Origin: Peribolospora baueri
Taxonomy: Eukaryota > Basidiomycota > Peribolosporomycetes > Peribolosporales > Peribolosporaceae
Direction of reading: 5' to 3'
NCBI GenBank assembly: GCA_029717555.1
Contig: JAMDHS010000035.1
Coordinates: forward strand, 142,565 to 206,564
DNA length: 64,000 nt
Shown here: piece by piece, positions 12,091 through 23,700 of the stretch
Numbering within the stretch: position 1 is the stretch's first letter
Layout of the letters: each line of letters begins with the position of its first letter
The notes under the pieces: model-generated
Told to the model about the DNA's origin: nothing
Databases searched by the model: none
What the model saw: only the letters and a program-made list of their open reading frames with translations
Program-made: the position numbers and the translations under genes

Positions 12091-14501
12091 ATGACCGTGA
12101 CCGCGGCCAACTCGGAGAGCACAGGCTTGTCACACGCCACCGGTTCCACCGCCGGCCAAACCAACAATGCGGACCGATCCGCGGGCTCGCCGTTCGAGGG
12201 CTACATCGTGGGCGACGACTTCTCCGTGCACGATATCCGCTTCCCGACCAGCTTGTCTGGCGACGGCACCGATGCCAGTGAGGCCCGTTCCAGCTGATCG
12301 TCGTCTCGGCCTGCGTTTCGCGCTCGTCGCTGATCATCGCCGTGTCTTCCTTCGCTCCCGCTTGCCCTGCCCCTACGCGCCCGCCCTCTCCCTCCGTCCG
12401 ACAGTGAACAAGGAGTGCGACTACTCCGCCGCCTACATCGTTCTCCGCGCCGCCCCCCGCTCCTCTGCCACCGCCACCGTCGCCAGCGATGGCGTGCAAT
12501 CACTGGTCGGCTACGGCATGACCTTCACCATCGGACGCGGCAACGACCTCGTCTGTGCCGCCGTACGCTCCATCGCACGGCTGATCGTGGGCAAGGAGGT
12601 CGAGGAGCTGTTCGCGGATATGGGCAAGACGTGGGACATGCTCGTCGCCGATCCTCAGCTGAGATGGTGAGCGACTGCCGCTCGGCTTCTTGACGGAGGG
12701 AGAGCGCCGGTGACTGAAACACCACGAATTTTCTCTTCTTCTTCTTCTTCTCGTGCCTCGTGTCGACTCGGCCAGGCTGGGCCCGGAAAAGGGCATCATC
12801 CACATCGCCACCGCGGCCGTCATCAACGCAGTGTGGGACATGTTCGCCCGTGCACGTGGAAAGCCACTCTGGCGGCTCGTCACCGAGATGACGCCGGAGG
12901 AGATCGTCCGCTGTGTGAGCTTCCGGTGAGTCGTCGTCGTCGTCGTTGGCGCCGTCGAGAGGATGTATGCGTCATGTTTCCTGCCTCCGTATCTCAAGCC
13001 TCCGTCCTAGCCGTTCAGGTACATCACAGATGCGATCACCCCTGCCGAAGCGCTCGACATTCTCCGCAAATCCGAGAAGGAGAGAGCAGCGCGGACAGAG
13101 TACGTTCTTAAGCATGGCTTCCCTGCGTACACCACCTCTGTCGGTTGGGTGGGCTATGACGACGCCAAGGTGGCGCGCCTGACTCAAGAGGCGCTCGATC
13201 AGGGCTTCAATCATTTCAAGGTCAAGGTCGGCGCCAGTCTCGAGGACGATAAGCGCAGGTTGGGCCTCGTCAGGAGCATCATCGACGATGGTAAGAATTT
13301 CAAGGAGGGCAGGAAGATCCCTAGCAAGGAGAGCTTAGAGGGCAAGAATGCCAATGAGGTGAGCGGTGCGGGCGCCAACCCAGCTCGTATCCTCTCCAGC
13401 CGTCTCTGATCGAGCGTCGACTCGTCCACTTCGCACTTCGCTCGTTTCGGTTCTCTGTCGCTACGACAGAATCACTGCGTACTCATGGTCGACGCCAACC
13501 AGGTGTGGGATGTCGACCAGGCGGTCGAGTACATGACCCAGCTCAACGAGTTCAAGCCTTGGTTCATTGAGGAGCCGACTGCGCCAGACGATGCTCTGGT
13601 GAGCTCGCGCGAGAGCGCCAGTCGATGGGGGAGATGCCTTTGACGCACGACGGCGCCGGCACGTTCTCCGAGGTGAACCGTTCGCTCATCGCCCGTCCTT
13701 CGTCCCGCCTTCGACTCAGGGTCACGCCAACATCCGCGCAAGGTTGAAGCCACTCGGGATCAAGGTCGCGACTGGCGAGCATGCGCACAATAGGTGAGAG
13801 AGGGGCGCCTGCCTTTGTGTGAGCGCACGACGGCGAACCCCATCCCTGACTCCCTCCCACCAACGTTCTCCCGTCTTCACGGCACTCCGCACCGATCGTT
13901 CCCCCCTCTTCAGGATGCTCTTCAAACAACTCCTCCAAGCCCAAGCCCTCGACGTGGTCCAGATCGACAGCTGCCGCCTGGCAGGCGTCAACGAGATCCT
14001 CGCCGTGCTCCTTATGGCCAAGAAGTTTGGCGTGCCCGTTTGCCCGCACGCGGGCGGCGTCGGTCTGTGCGAGTACGTCATCCACCTCAGCTTGATCGAC
14101 TACATCGCCGTGAGCGGGAGCATCGAGCAGAACGTGAGTCGATGGAGCCTGCCTTGTTCCATTTCATCTGTTTCCTCGTTCGATGGCCGGGGCACTCGCT
14201 GCTCCCCTCCCCGTCGGTTGACACGATCCGGTCGACTCACCCGCCTACCTCCATTGACCGGTCATCCATCATCGCCTTTTCTGTGTCTCCGTCATCGTTC
14301 GCGACGCAGGTGCTCGAGTTCGTAGATCACCTCCACGAGCACTTCCGTTACCCGGTCAGCATCAACGACGGACGATACAACATTCCCGACGACCCGCGCG
14401 GAGGATACTCTATTGAGATGTTCCAGGAGAGCATCGAAGACTATAGCTTCCCCGATGGCGCCTACTGGAAGAGCGGCCAGGCGAGGATCGCTTGTAAGTG
14501 A
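12091..14501 (+). CDS. L-fuconate dehydratase-like enzyme (enolase superfamily, mandelate racemase group)
   Basis: Expected to dehydrate a sugar acid such as L-fuconate to a 2-keto-3-deoxy acid in cytosolic sugar-acid catabolism; the exact substrate is inferred. Exons are 12091-12277, 12405-12666, 12776-12925, 13019-13358, 13470-13598, 13720-13793, 13914-14133 and 14310-14501 (517 residues). Enolase-fold marks appear in order: SAAYIVLRA and the [11 protein letters not shown] capping region, the catalytic KxK (HFKVKVG), metal ligands in VDANQVWD and [10 protein letters not shown], then GEHAHNR, HAGGVGL and GYSIEMF. GTAAGA at 13291 is not used as a donor, because the following codons ([17 protein letters not shown]) match the family. 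The ATG at 12091 fits the TATA-like element at ~12010 better than an in-frame ATG at 12037. A ~35-residue Ser/Thr-rich N-terminal extension precedes the catalytic fold. Confidence 0.9.
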
Positions 14502-14709
14502 GCGCGAGGACAGGAAACGGGCAGACGGTCGGGGACACTCAGAGCGTAGTAGGCGCAATGCATGGCTGGCTCTGGTCGGAAATTCCCCATGTTGAGATCA
14601 ATGCGAAAGAGGGTGGTTTGCGCCGTTTCAACCTAGACTGGCGTCTGGCGAGGCAGTCTGAATGAAGACTTCGTCCGTACCATGTCGTTCATACGCGAGC
14701 ACATCAGAA

Positions 14710-15368
14710 TCATATATATCGGAACAAGTTGGCCTTTGAATGCCTCCCTAACCCTCCCTCGATCTGTCCGTCGACGATCCGCATATTGCTGACCCCGCCG
14801 TCCCGCTCTAGTAGCTTGGCCACGATTTCGGCGTCGGCGGCAAGGTCATTTTTGTCTTGGACGGGCTTCGCGTCCCTCGGAGGTGTCGCGTCGGCGCTGG
14901 GGGCCGCGCGGGACCCATGAGACAGAGAGCAAATCGATGGTGGAAGGACGGTGAAGGGCAATTGAGGAAAGGTTCGAATGCGGGCCGCCGAGAAAAGGGA
15001 AGGAAGTGGGACGGCTTGGCTTACCGCGCACTCGCGCCACCTCCTTCCTCCGTCCTTCCAGCTGCCCCATCACGTTGATTCTTCTCTGTACACTCGGCCG
15101 GACGCACTGCACTCTTTCCGCTCATCTCTCTCGTACCCTGCACTGCACCTCCCAACGCCCTCGCCCTCTCGCAGGCCGCACAGCCGCATCCTTCCCTCGC
15201 CCCCGCCCCAGCTGGCCCTACTCCTGCGGGTCGGTAGTCGAGCTTGAGAGAGGAGAGCGCCGGCTGCTTCAGGGTCGTGGCAGGGCTCGGGGCGGAGGTC
15301 CTGCAGAAGTAGTTGGAGAGCGGGTGGGAGCGGATGGAGAAGAGCGAGGTGGCGGCGCGTCGGGACAT
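14710..15368 (-). CDS. Hypothetical small protein with likely mitochondrial presequence
   Basis: I do not recognise the family. Two exons, 15368-15025 and 14896-14710, splice in phase 2 to give 176 residues. The N-terminus (MSRRAATSLFSIRSHPLSNYF) is Arg/Ser/Leu-rich, lacks acidic residues and looks like a mitochondrial targeting peptide. The middle is Gly/Ala-rich and low complexity. The C-terminal ~45 residues look conserved: KNDLAADAEIVAKLLERDGG, then a GQIEGGLGRHSKANLFRYI ending. That shape fits small mitochondrial assembly or regulatory factors, but no function can be assigned. The Gly/Ala part could partly be an unrecognised intron, so the middle of this model is weak. It converges with the dehydratase gene, 208 bp away. 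Confidence 0.5.
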
Positions 15369-16058
15369 GGTTGTCGTCGTCGTCCTCCTTGACCTGTGGT
15401 CGCTTGCGGAGGACGGATGTGACGATCGTCGATCGCCGGCGAACGGGTCATGTGATGCGCTCCGAACGCGAAGAGTCTCAGACCACCTGAGTGAGAAAAA
15501 AAAGGGCCAGGCTCCGACGACAGTTTCAAGATTCGTGCGCTTCGTTCATTCGTGGTAGGACGGGAGAAGATGCTATGGGATGAGCTAACTGTTGATACAT
15601 GGCTGAGACAGACGAGCGCGGACGGAACGGGATCTCAATTCTGAATGATGAAAGGAAAAGGTGCGAACGAGGAGAGGATGCGAATGCCATGTGTACGGCG
15701 GTTGTGGATCGACACTGTCGTCGGCCCAACCAGGCACCAGAAACGTCGCCTGAACGAAACGCGCGGGGAGTGCAGCGTCGCCGAAGGGGAGAAAGATGTC
15801 AGGGTCGGCGTGTGTGGTGCATGTAACAGCTTCCAGCGATCCCTGGGGCTGTTTATGATGTTGTACGAGAGGAAGAACCGAGACTGGGACGGGTGATGCA
15901 AGCTGGCGCGTCGACGGTCGGCGAGTGCGAGTTGAATAGGGGACGTCTTCATACGGCGTGAAGGTCGTCCCGTTGTCGCGTCACTTGAGAGCGATGGCGG
16001 CGAAACGGTGGCCATGTCGCTGAGAAGATCACCTACCGGACGACGAGATGGGCGATGA
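15369..16058. other. Intergenic region, no supported gene
   Basis: Lies between two minus-strand genes and probably holds the 3' UTR of the upstream one and the promoter of the 14710-15368 gene. A long minus-strand frame crosses it, but it is the read-through of the hypothetical gene's intron and lacks conserved character. Confidence 0.4.
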
Positions 16059-17437
16059 CTACAAGCCGTGTGAGAACGCAGGGGGCATGCAAAACTGCGG
16101 TGTGTGCGCGCGCGTGTGTGTGTATGTGAGATGGGCCGGAGGGAGGTGTCAGTACAAGAAAGAGGGACTTGGAGCAATGAAGAAAAAAGAATACGGGATC
16201 GATCACACACCTTTCGTTCCACCTCATCCGCAAACCCAGCCACGACGGCCCAGCCGTTCCTCCTCGCGTCGGTGTCCCTTTCAAACTTGCTCTGTGACGC
16301 CTCCTTCACGCTCCCCTTCATCTCTCGCGTCTCCTTCGAGGCCTCGTGCGCCTCCTCTGCAGCCCGTGCCCGCGAGACGGCCCACGTTCGACGGATCTCC
16401 TCCCTGGCCTCACGTCTGCGTTCGAGCAGCTCGAGTTCGCGGACTTTGAAGGATGACGAGAAGCGCCGGTCGGACCAGCGAGGAGCAACGTTGTCGTCTG
16501 ATTCGACGTTGGCGCCACTCGAGGCGGCGGAGGCGGACGTGGAGAGGGTTGCCGCCCTGGGCCTGGCGCTCGAGGAGGACATGCCGGCGGCGGCCGATGC
16601 TCGTCCAGCGGTGAAATTGGCGGCACGACGTGCGACGCGTTCGAGATGGGAAGGGGGGGGAAATGTCGCGGTGCTCCTGTGCGCCGACCCGTCCCATGCG
16701 ACCAGGCTGGCGATCCTGTTGCGCTCCTCCTCCTTCTTTCGCTTCATATCGCTCTCTGGCGCGTTCATCTCCGCCAACGTCTCCCGCTTCTGGACGTAGG
16801 GACGTGCGAAGTCGAGCGCGCGCAGGCTCGTGGGATAGGCGTGCATGGCCGACGAGTCCCATGCAGAGGAGGATGCGGGCGATCCGGTCAGGGAGGCGCC
16901 TTGCGGACAAGGAGACAAAAGAGTCGAGCTGGACGGGTTGGACGGCTTTGCGTTGGCACGCGCCACAAAGTCAAGGCAGCGCGGATCGAACGAGGCGGAC
17001 GGGGCAGGCGAGAAGGAGCGCGTCCTGTTCAGAGACGGCCTGACGGGTGAGCGACCGCGAGGACGAGTCGAGTCCGTAGCGCGGTCCGTGGCTGAAAATG
17101 CGGGCAGGACAGACGCGGAGGCCATTTCGTTCTCGTCCTTGACCGGTGGCTGAGCGTGCTTGGCCGAAATGGAAGGAGCGGCCGCACCGTCCTCCTTGAC
17201 CGCCGTCCTGGCGGCGTGCCGGCTGACGGCCCTCCAGGCCTCTCCTTCGCCCTTGGCGGCCTCGTACGCGAACCTGAGGGCGTCGCGCTGGTGGCGCACC
17301 CGGAGGGCGTAGGAGGCGAGGGCGAGCGTGGTGAGCGAGGCTGCGGTGAGCGTGAGGGTGGATGCGATGTAAGGCGTGGCGGCGTCGGCGGCCGGAGGGG
17401 TGGAGTCGTGTGCGGACATGGTGTGGAATGCGCGCAA
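16059..17437 (-). CDS. Hypothetical protein with N-terminal membrane helix and Arg/Glu-rich region
   Basis: Not recognised. The first exon (17437-16211) encodes ~409 residues. A hydrophobic helix lies near residues 24-45 (IASTLTLTAASLTTLALASYAL), flanked by basic residues, suggesting a signal anchor. A long Ser/Ala/Pro-rich disordered region follows. Near the end comes a charged segment (RELELLERRREAREEIRRTW) likely to be helical or coiled coil, then a short block around NGWAVVAGFADEVERK. A donor at 16210 and an acceptor at ~16095 add a 36-nt last exon coding FCMPPAFSHGL and a stop at 16059-16061. Without that splice the frame stays open to 15635 in low-complexity sequence, which I think is not protein. 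The start could also be the ATG six codons downstream. Confidence 0.55.
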
Positions 17438-18907
17438 GACGAAGTCGGGGCAAGTAAGGCTTGTTCTCGGGACAGAAGGGTGAGGTCTACGAGCGCTGCG
17501 AGACGAGGACGGGGATGATCAGCGAGCGCGCCGGGCGATTCGCGTTTGGACGACGACTGGAGTTGCGTGTGTCTTTCCTTCGTTCCTTCGTTCCTTCGTT
17601 CCTTCTTTCTTCCTCTGCCGCTGGGGAGAGAAGAGGGACGGTGTGTGCACGTAAGCCGGTCGGGATGAGCCACTCGTCCGTGCGAGCGGGTGTGAGAAGG
17701 TGGGAGAGATGCTGGTGAGCAAGCCGTGCCTGACTGCCCGTCCTCCACGCCCCGCCTTTTTATCAACGCGAGGACGACGGCGACGGGCGGTGCGCACCGA
17801 TGCTGGCTGCCGGTGGGCGGGCGGGCGGGCGGGTGTGGTGCTGAGCCGCCGCCCAATCTCCATCATCCATCGCGCGTCATCCATCCGCAACCCGGGGCCA
17901 TTTTAGACGGCCGAGACCGTGGTGAGGAGACAATGTGGGCGATGGGCCTTCCTTTTTCTCCGCTCCCCCGCGTCTCACTCCTGGTCTTAGATGTGGAGAA
18001 GGGCATGAGCGCCCGCGGGCAGGCCGCGCCCCCTGCGGGCGGACAATGGGGAGGATGGAAGAACGCCGGGCGTGGGGTCATGGTGACGAACACGATGAGC
18101 ATCTGCTTGCTGTCTTGGCCGGGAGAAGAGGAGGCCATTTCCTCTTAAGGAAGTCGCTTTCGAAAAACCTCGCTTCGGACTTGGGCGGCGTTGGCCGGAG
18201 CCTGAGGCCGGCCACATATGACGTAAGTGCAAGTCGCCGAAGCGCAATCACATGCGACGTAGTTGCCGCAGCAGCTACGTCACGCACCAGAGACGTTCCG
18301 AGACACGTTTCTTCCGTGGCCGTCGTCGACGCCAGTTCCCACGGCCCCCGTCTTCCCCAGGGTCGATCGACCCCGCTTTCTCGCGACAATGTCATTGATT
18401 ACTAGGGATTTTGGTGACAGCGGCACTAAAACAAGCAGAGGTATGCAGCGCAGGAGGGAGAAGGAATGCGCGTGCGCTCGATAGAGAGGCGAACGAAGCA
18501 AGCAGAAAAACATATGGAAGGACGCGGGGACGAAAGCAAGCGGAGACTGTCTCTATAGGTACGGACGGACGGCACGAGATGGCAAAGCAAGGAGCACGGT
18601 GACAGTGAAAACAGATTGAACGGTGCACTGGAAGACGCGGGATGAATAGACGCCGACGACGAGATTGCAAGATATCGGTGGTGCGGCGCACCAGAGGCAA
18701 GGACGTGGTGGGTTTGGACGGGCGAGCATGTTGAGCGGGCGAGCAAGCGTGCCGGGAAAGCAGGCAGAGAGCGGAGGAGAGACGGTACGATGCTGTGTTA
18801 GAGGGCGGAGCGGGCATAGAACAAAGGACGATGTGATGATAGCAGGGATTGGAGAGTGATGTCGTAGAATGTCGTGTCGCAGCCGCGTCGCGTGGAGGGA
18901 GGCTGGC
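17438..18907. other. Intergenic region, no recognised gene
   Basis: About 1.5 kb between two minus-strand genes. A repeated TTCGTTCC-type tract lies at about 17578-17602, and the sequence around 17800-17840 is G-rich (GGGC runs). Open frames on both strands lack domains. It should contain the promoter of the 16059-17437 gene and the 3' UTR of the SLC26-like gene. Confidence 0.4.
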
Positions 18908-21900
18908 TCAGGTAAGCTGGGAAACCATGTATCCCTGAAGAACGGTGTGCGCGGCATGTCCAAAGGCGAGAGAGCAGTGAGTCGAACGAGCACCGGACCA
19001 TTCAGATCATCCGTCCGCCTTTCTGTCCGCCCGCTCGCCCCACTCACCATCAGAACGTCCTGCTCCTCGACCGACACGCGGAGGATGATCTGGACGAACT
19101 CGGAGCACACCGACGGCAACTCCTTCTCCAATCTCTTCAGGCTGTCTGCGTCCAGCTGCCAGAGCGTGCACTCGACGTCAGCGGCGACGGTGGTGTTGCG
19201 CGGGTGCCGTGAGAGGAAGGACAGCTGGAGGAGAGAATGGGGAGAGGAACCTGAGTCACCTCTGGTCAGCAGGAAAAACGCTCCGTGCGCGCTCACCTCT
19301 CCGGCCAAAGTGCCAGCGAGCATGCACTCTTGAACGGTGAAATCTTCCTTGTCGTACGAGTACTTGGCCTTGAGGATGCCGGACTCGATCTTTGAATGGA
19401 GAGCCGAGCCATAAGTCAGCCTCTGTCATTCGTCCCCGTCCTCCATGCGAGTTCGCCCGTGACCTCGCCATCGAGGAAAACATGCCGTCCGAGCCCCACT
19501 CACGATGTACATGCTATCCGCCTCGTCGCCCTCTCGCCAGAGCACCTGCCCCTCAGGGACGACAAGCATTTTGAAATAGGGCACGAGCTTCCAGAAGAAA
19601 TCCTCCCTCTGGCCCGTGTACGCTCTGAACGTCTGAAGGAGCAGCGGCAAAGGCTGCGCAAAGTTGGGCCGAGCGAGCGCTTGCTCCGGCGATATGGGAC
19701 CGGGAGATCCAGCTACGTGAAGGGGGAGGGAGAGCGCGAGCGGTGGGGAGAAGCATAAGATAACGGCGAACACGCGATCCGGGGAGGGACCTCGTCAGGG
19801 ATAAGACTCACTTCCGACGGTGGAGACGATAGCCGACTTTGCCGCTTCGTGGAGCTGGACTCGACGCGGCGAGTTCTCGTAAGACTCGCTCAAACTGAAC
19901 ACGGCCGGTCCCGATGCCGCTGGCACGTCTGTGAAGAAGGCAAACATCCGACAAGTAAACACTGTCAGCGGACCGGTTCCTTGAGAATCGTCCTTGCGGG
20001 ACCGCATCGTTCGGTCACGCTCACCCAAACCAGCGCCGGCGGCGAACGAAGCCTGTCCGAAGGCTTTAGCAGCGTGGAGCTGAGAGGAGTACATGCCCCG
20101 CAAGTAGCTGTTCTCCGTCCACTCCAGCGCCTCGTTAAGGTCTTTGAGCACGCACACGCCAGACCGCAAATTGCCCGGTTCAGCCCAGAGGTCGATCCGC
20201 TGGAGCGCGTGTCCAATCTCTCCCTCGGGAGCGGCGCCACAGAAGACGAGAAGAACGTCTTTGGCGGAGAGAAGCCGCTGGATGCGCATGAAAGCCTCGG
20301 CGGCGCTAAAGTCGAGCCCGGTGACGAGGGTAAAGTCGACGATGAGGAAACGGATCGGGTCGCGCTGCCAGGTGGCAATGTCGAGGAGTTTGCGAATGTG
20401 CTGCTCGACCGAGGAGATTGTGCCAAAGAAGAGGAAACCTTGCAGCTTGAGGATCTGTGTCTGCGCGCCGGCCGACTTGAGGAAGGCGCGCTGGATGGGG
20501 TGACGGCGCACGGTCGACTTTGCCGACGCGCCCGTCAGCGTGGCTCGGATGGTGCGGCCGCGGGAATTCTGGACGACGAAGAAGACGCAGGCAAAAATGA
20601 TGCCGACGCCAATGCCGATAACAAAGTCCCAGAGGGTCATGACGACGACGATGATGACGATCGTCACGTACTCCCACTTGTTCACCCTCCCCCACGTGTC
20701 CCACACGGCCTCCTTGGTCAGGTCGATGCCGAGGACGAAGATGAGCGCGCCGACGACGACGATGGGCAAGTATGAGATGATGCCCGGTCCGAGGACCATG
20801 ATGCCAAAGGTGGCGGCGGCGAGCATGAGGCCGGAGAGCCTGCTGCCTCCGCCAGTCTTGTAGAACAGCACCGAGTTGACGTAGCAGAGGTAGTTCGGCA
20901 CCGTACCCATCACGCCGGCGAGCAGGTTGGAGACGCCATGCGCGACGAGCTCGCGGTCGGTGTCCACGTTGTCCTCACCGATCGAGATGCCGAGGGCGGG
21001 TACGTTGAGAGGGACGTGAAGGATGCCGAAGAAGGTCAGCGCGAGTTGCGTCGGCATGGTCGCCCAAAGTGCTTTCCAGCTGACGCTCCTGAAGTCTGAA
21101 CAACGGCAGAATGACGAGGGAAGCGGCGGCGTCATCAGGTCAAACGAAACCCAAAAGAGAACCGGCCATGGCTTTGAGCGGATAATCTCACCATAATACG
21201 TGTAGAACCTCCACCATGGCGTGTGTCCGCTCTGACCGACGTCAAAGACCCAGCCTTCCTTGCGAAGCGTCTCGAACGAGAGGCCAGCGGCGAAGACGAC
21301 GATGTAGAAGACGATCGGAATGCAAAGGAAGAAGACGGGAAATACGAGAGGATGGTGGAAGCGTTGGGTTATGACGCGTAGGAGGACGGCAAGAAGGAAA
21401 GGAGGCAGCCAGAGAGAGAGGATGTGCATGTTGCCGAAGAAGAGACGAAGGTAGTCGAGGGTGAACTCGATACCCCCTTCCAAGCGCGCGGTGACCTCGA
21501 GACTATAAAGGGGAGCGGCGCGGCGGCAGCACATAGCGGAGCACAGCGCGTAAGAGAGCCGAGGTCAGTATGCTCCCCATCGTCATGTCCCTGGCTAGCG
21601 CACGCGACTCACCCAGTGATGATCAGGAAAACGCCCACGCCGCCGATGCAGCCGACGAGGATGTGCCTGGGGAAGAAGGTGATGAGCACGCCGAGCCTAA
21701 ACTTGCCGAGGGCGAAAAAGACGAGGCCGGTGAGAATGGCGCTGAGGGCAAAGGCGACCATCGTGGTGGCGATGATGGCTCTCCCATTCTCCTCGCCGAC
21801 AACGCGCGTGATGATCTCGACGATAATGTGAAGGAAGGGCACGACCTCGATCATCATGCTCCCGTTTCCGCCCTTGAAGATAGATCCGCCGAGGGTGTAG

Positions 21901-23700
21901 ACGAGCTGGGCGACGATGCACGTCACGAAGAACATGGACACTCCGTCGCCGCCAAAGTCGGAGAAGATGAGCGTCCCGGTGGGGAACATGATCATCCCGT
22001 ACGACACGCCGTCGAGGATGTTGAGCAGCAGGCCCAGCACCACGGCGGGTAGAAGCCGGATCGGCTCCATGACGGCGTGCTCCACCACGTCTCGCATCGT
22101 CAATTTGCGGAGCGCGGTAGACACGTGCGAGATCCCTTGCGAGGGGATAGGCAAGCACTGGCGGAGCCTGCCCGCCGTGGTGGCGGTCGTCAGCCCTTCC
22201 TGACCAAAACGAATGTCGTCGGGCGAGCCGGAAAAGCCGCTGCCGCCGTTGTGGTCCGGGACCGCGGCCGCCCCGTCTCCAGGCGGACGGCGGCCTCCGC
22301 CTCCGCCTCCGCCTCCGGCGCCGGGCGGAACGTCGACGACCATGTAACCGGCGGTTGTGGGCTCGAAAGTGTTATACCGCGGTTTGCCTTCCTCGTGCGC
22401 CGACCGAGCCGACCTTGCGTTCAAGAGCGGCGCGCGCTCGCCTCGTGCCCTTCCCGCCTCAAGATCAGATTCGTCGGCAGTCAAGGAGATCTGGGAGCTC
22501 CCGCCACCCGCCTGCCAGGAGCCGGAAGGAACGGGGCTCTTGACGGCTCGGGTGGAGCTGAGACTCACCGCGCCAGAGGCGACGCCCGAGGCAATGTCCG
22601 AGACGACGCCTGAGGCAAAAGTCGGCTGAAAGGTGGCCTTGGGAGTGCCCTCCGTGCTGCTCGTCTTGGTGCTCGCTCCTTCCCCGTCCGGAGGGGTGGG
22701 AGGCGAGGTGCGTTGGAGTAGGACGCTCAGGCCGCTCGGGGCCTGGCAGGGCGCGCGGGGTGGAGAGGGGGAAGGTGCCTTGGTCAAGGTGATGGTGTCC
22801 CGTACGTCCTCTCCATCGTCCCTGCCACCCTCTTCTTGCAATTCGCCCTCTTCCAGCTCCCCCTCCTCATCCTCGCCCACGTCATCGAGCTCGCTCCCGC
22901 TTCCGGCATCGAAAGAAACCCGACTGCCTCTCGATTCGGCATCTTCCGAGTCGGACATACTGAGAGCCATACTGGCCAGCGCGGTGGTGTTGCCGCGAAT
23001 GTCCTGCGTGCTAGCGGTGTAGGAAGACGGAACGGCGACCGCCTGGGCGCCGGAGCCCTGACCGGCACCGCTTGCGAGAGCGTCAAAAGTCTGAAAGTGA
23101 CTGCGAGAGGAAGAAGACGAGGTGAGATTGGCATGACATGGCATCCCAGGTCGGCGTGCCCGACGGCGGGACTCACTAGTTCCTCCCGCCCAACACTTCT
23201 CCCTCTCTCAAGCTGAACGACGACCTCCTGTCCGCCGCCGGGTTCTTGCCGCCGGTGCCTGCTCCGAGGGAAAAAGCAGAGACGATGCCGCTGCTTCCAG
23301 CGTCGTCGGAGCTGGCGGCGCCGGCGCCGGCGCCGCTTCCCGCTCCGCCGCTGATGAAGGAGAACGCCGAGCTGAGCGCGCTTTGCGGCCTCGGAGGGAA
23401 GTTGAAGCGGTCGACTGCAGAGGCGGCGGAGGCCGAGCCGGCGTGCGTCGGTGTGGCCGCGCTGCCGGAGCGAACGCGGCGCTGTGCGTGGGGGGAGTGT
23501 GCGAAGGGATGTTGGTAGTGAGGATGGCCGTGGTGGGGGCGAGAGGGCGAGGGGGAGGACGAGCGGACGGAGGCGAGGCGTGGCCTGGTAGGGTCGCCGA
23601 CTGAAGCTGTTCGAGGGGAGACGGGCGGCGGCGACGAGGGGAGACGATCCGAGCGGTCGTTGGCCGCGGGCGACGCCGGGAGGGTTGAGGTCAAGGCCAT
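18908..23700 (-). CDS. SLC26/SulP-like transporter with STAS and cyclic-nucleotide-binding-like domains (YGR125W/Vsb1-like)
   Basis: Large membrane transporter of 1,338 residues. Exons are 23700-23177, 23100-21613, 21502-21192, 21095-20025, 19928-19812, 19712-19504, 19389-19297, 19224-19048 and 18934-18908; all phases close. Residues 1 to ~505 are disordered, Ser-rich and acidic. The SulP core begins near [21 protein letters not shown] and contains [12 protein letters not shown], the [21 protein letters not shown] segment, and about a dozen helices to residue ~950. A STAS domain follows ([20 protein letters not shown], then [20 protein letters not shown]). From ~1170 comes a cNMP-binding-like fold ([20 protein letters not shown], then [20 protein letters not shown]). 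This order matches yeast YGR125W (Vsb1), required for vacuolar storage of basic amino acids. A vacuolar role here is inferred. The last exon is 27 nt (GYMVSQLT). Confidence 0.88.

Noticed and set aside
13291-13358. GTAAGA at 13291 as a splice donor in the fuconate dehydratase gene
   Set aside because: The sequence after it encodes a family-conserved segment ending SLEGKN, and the GTGAGC at 13359 gives a better intron.
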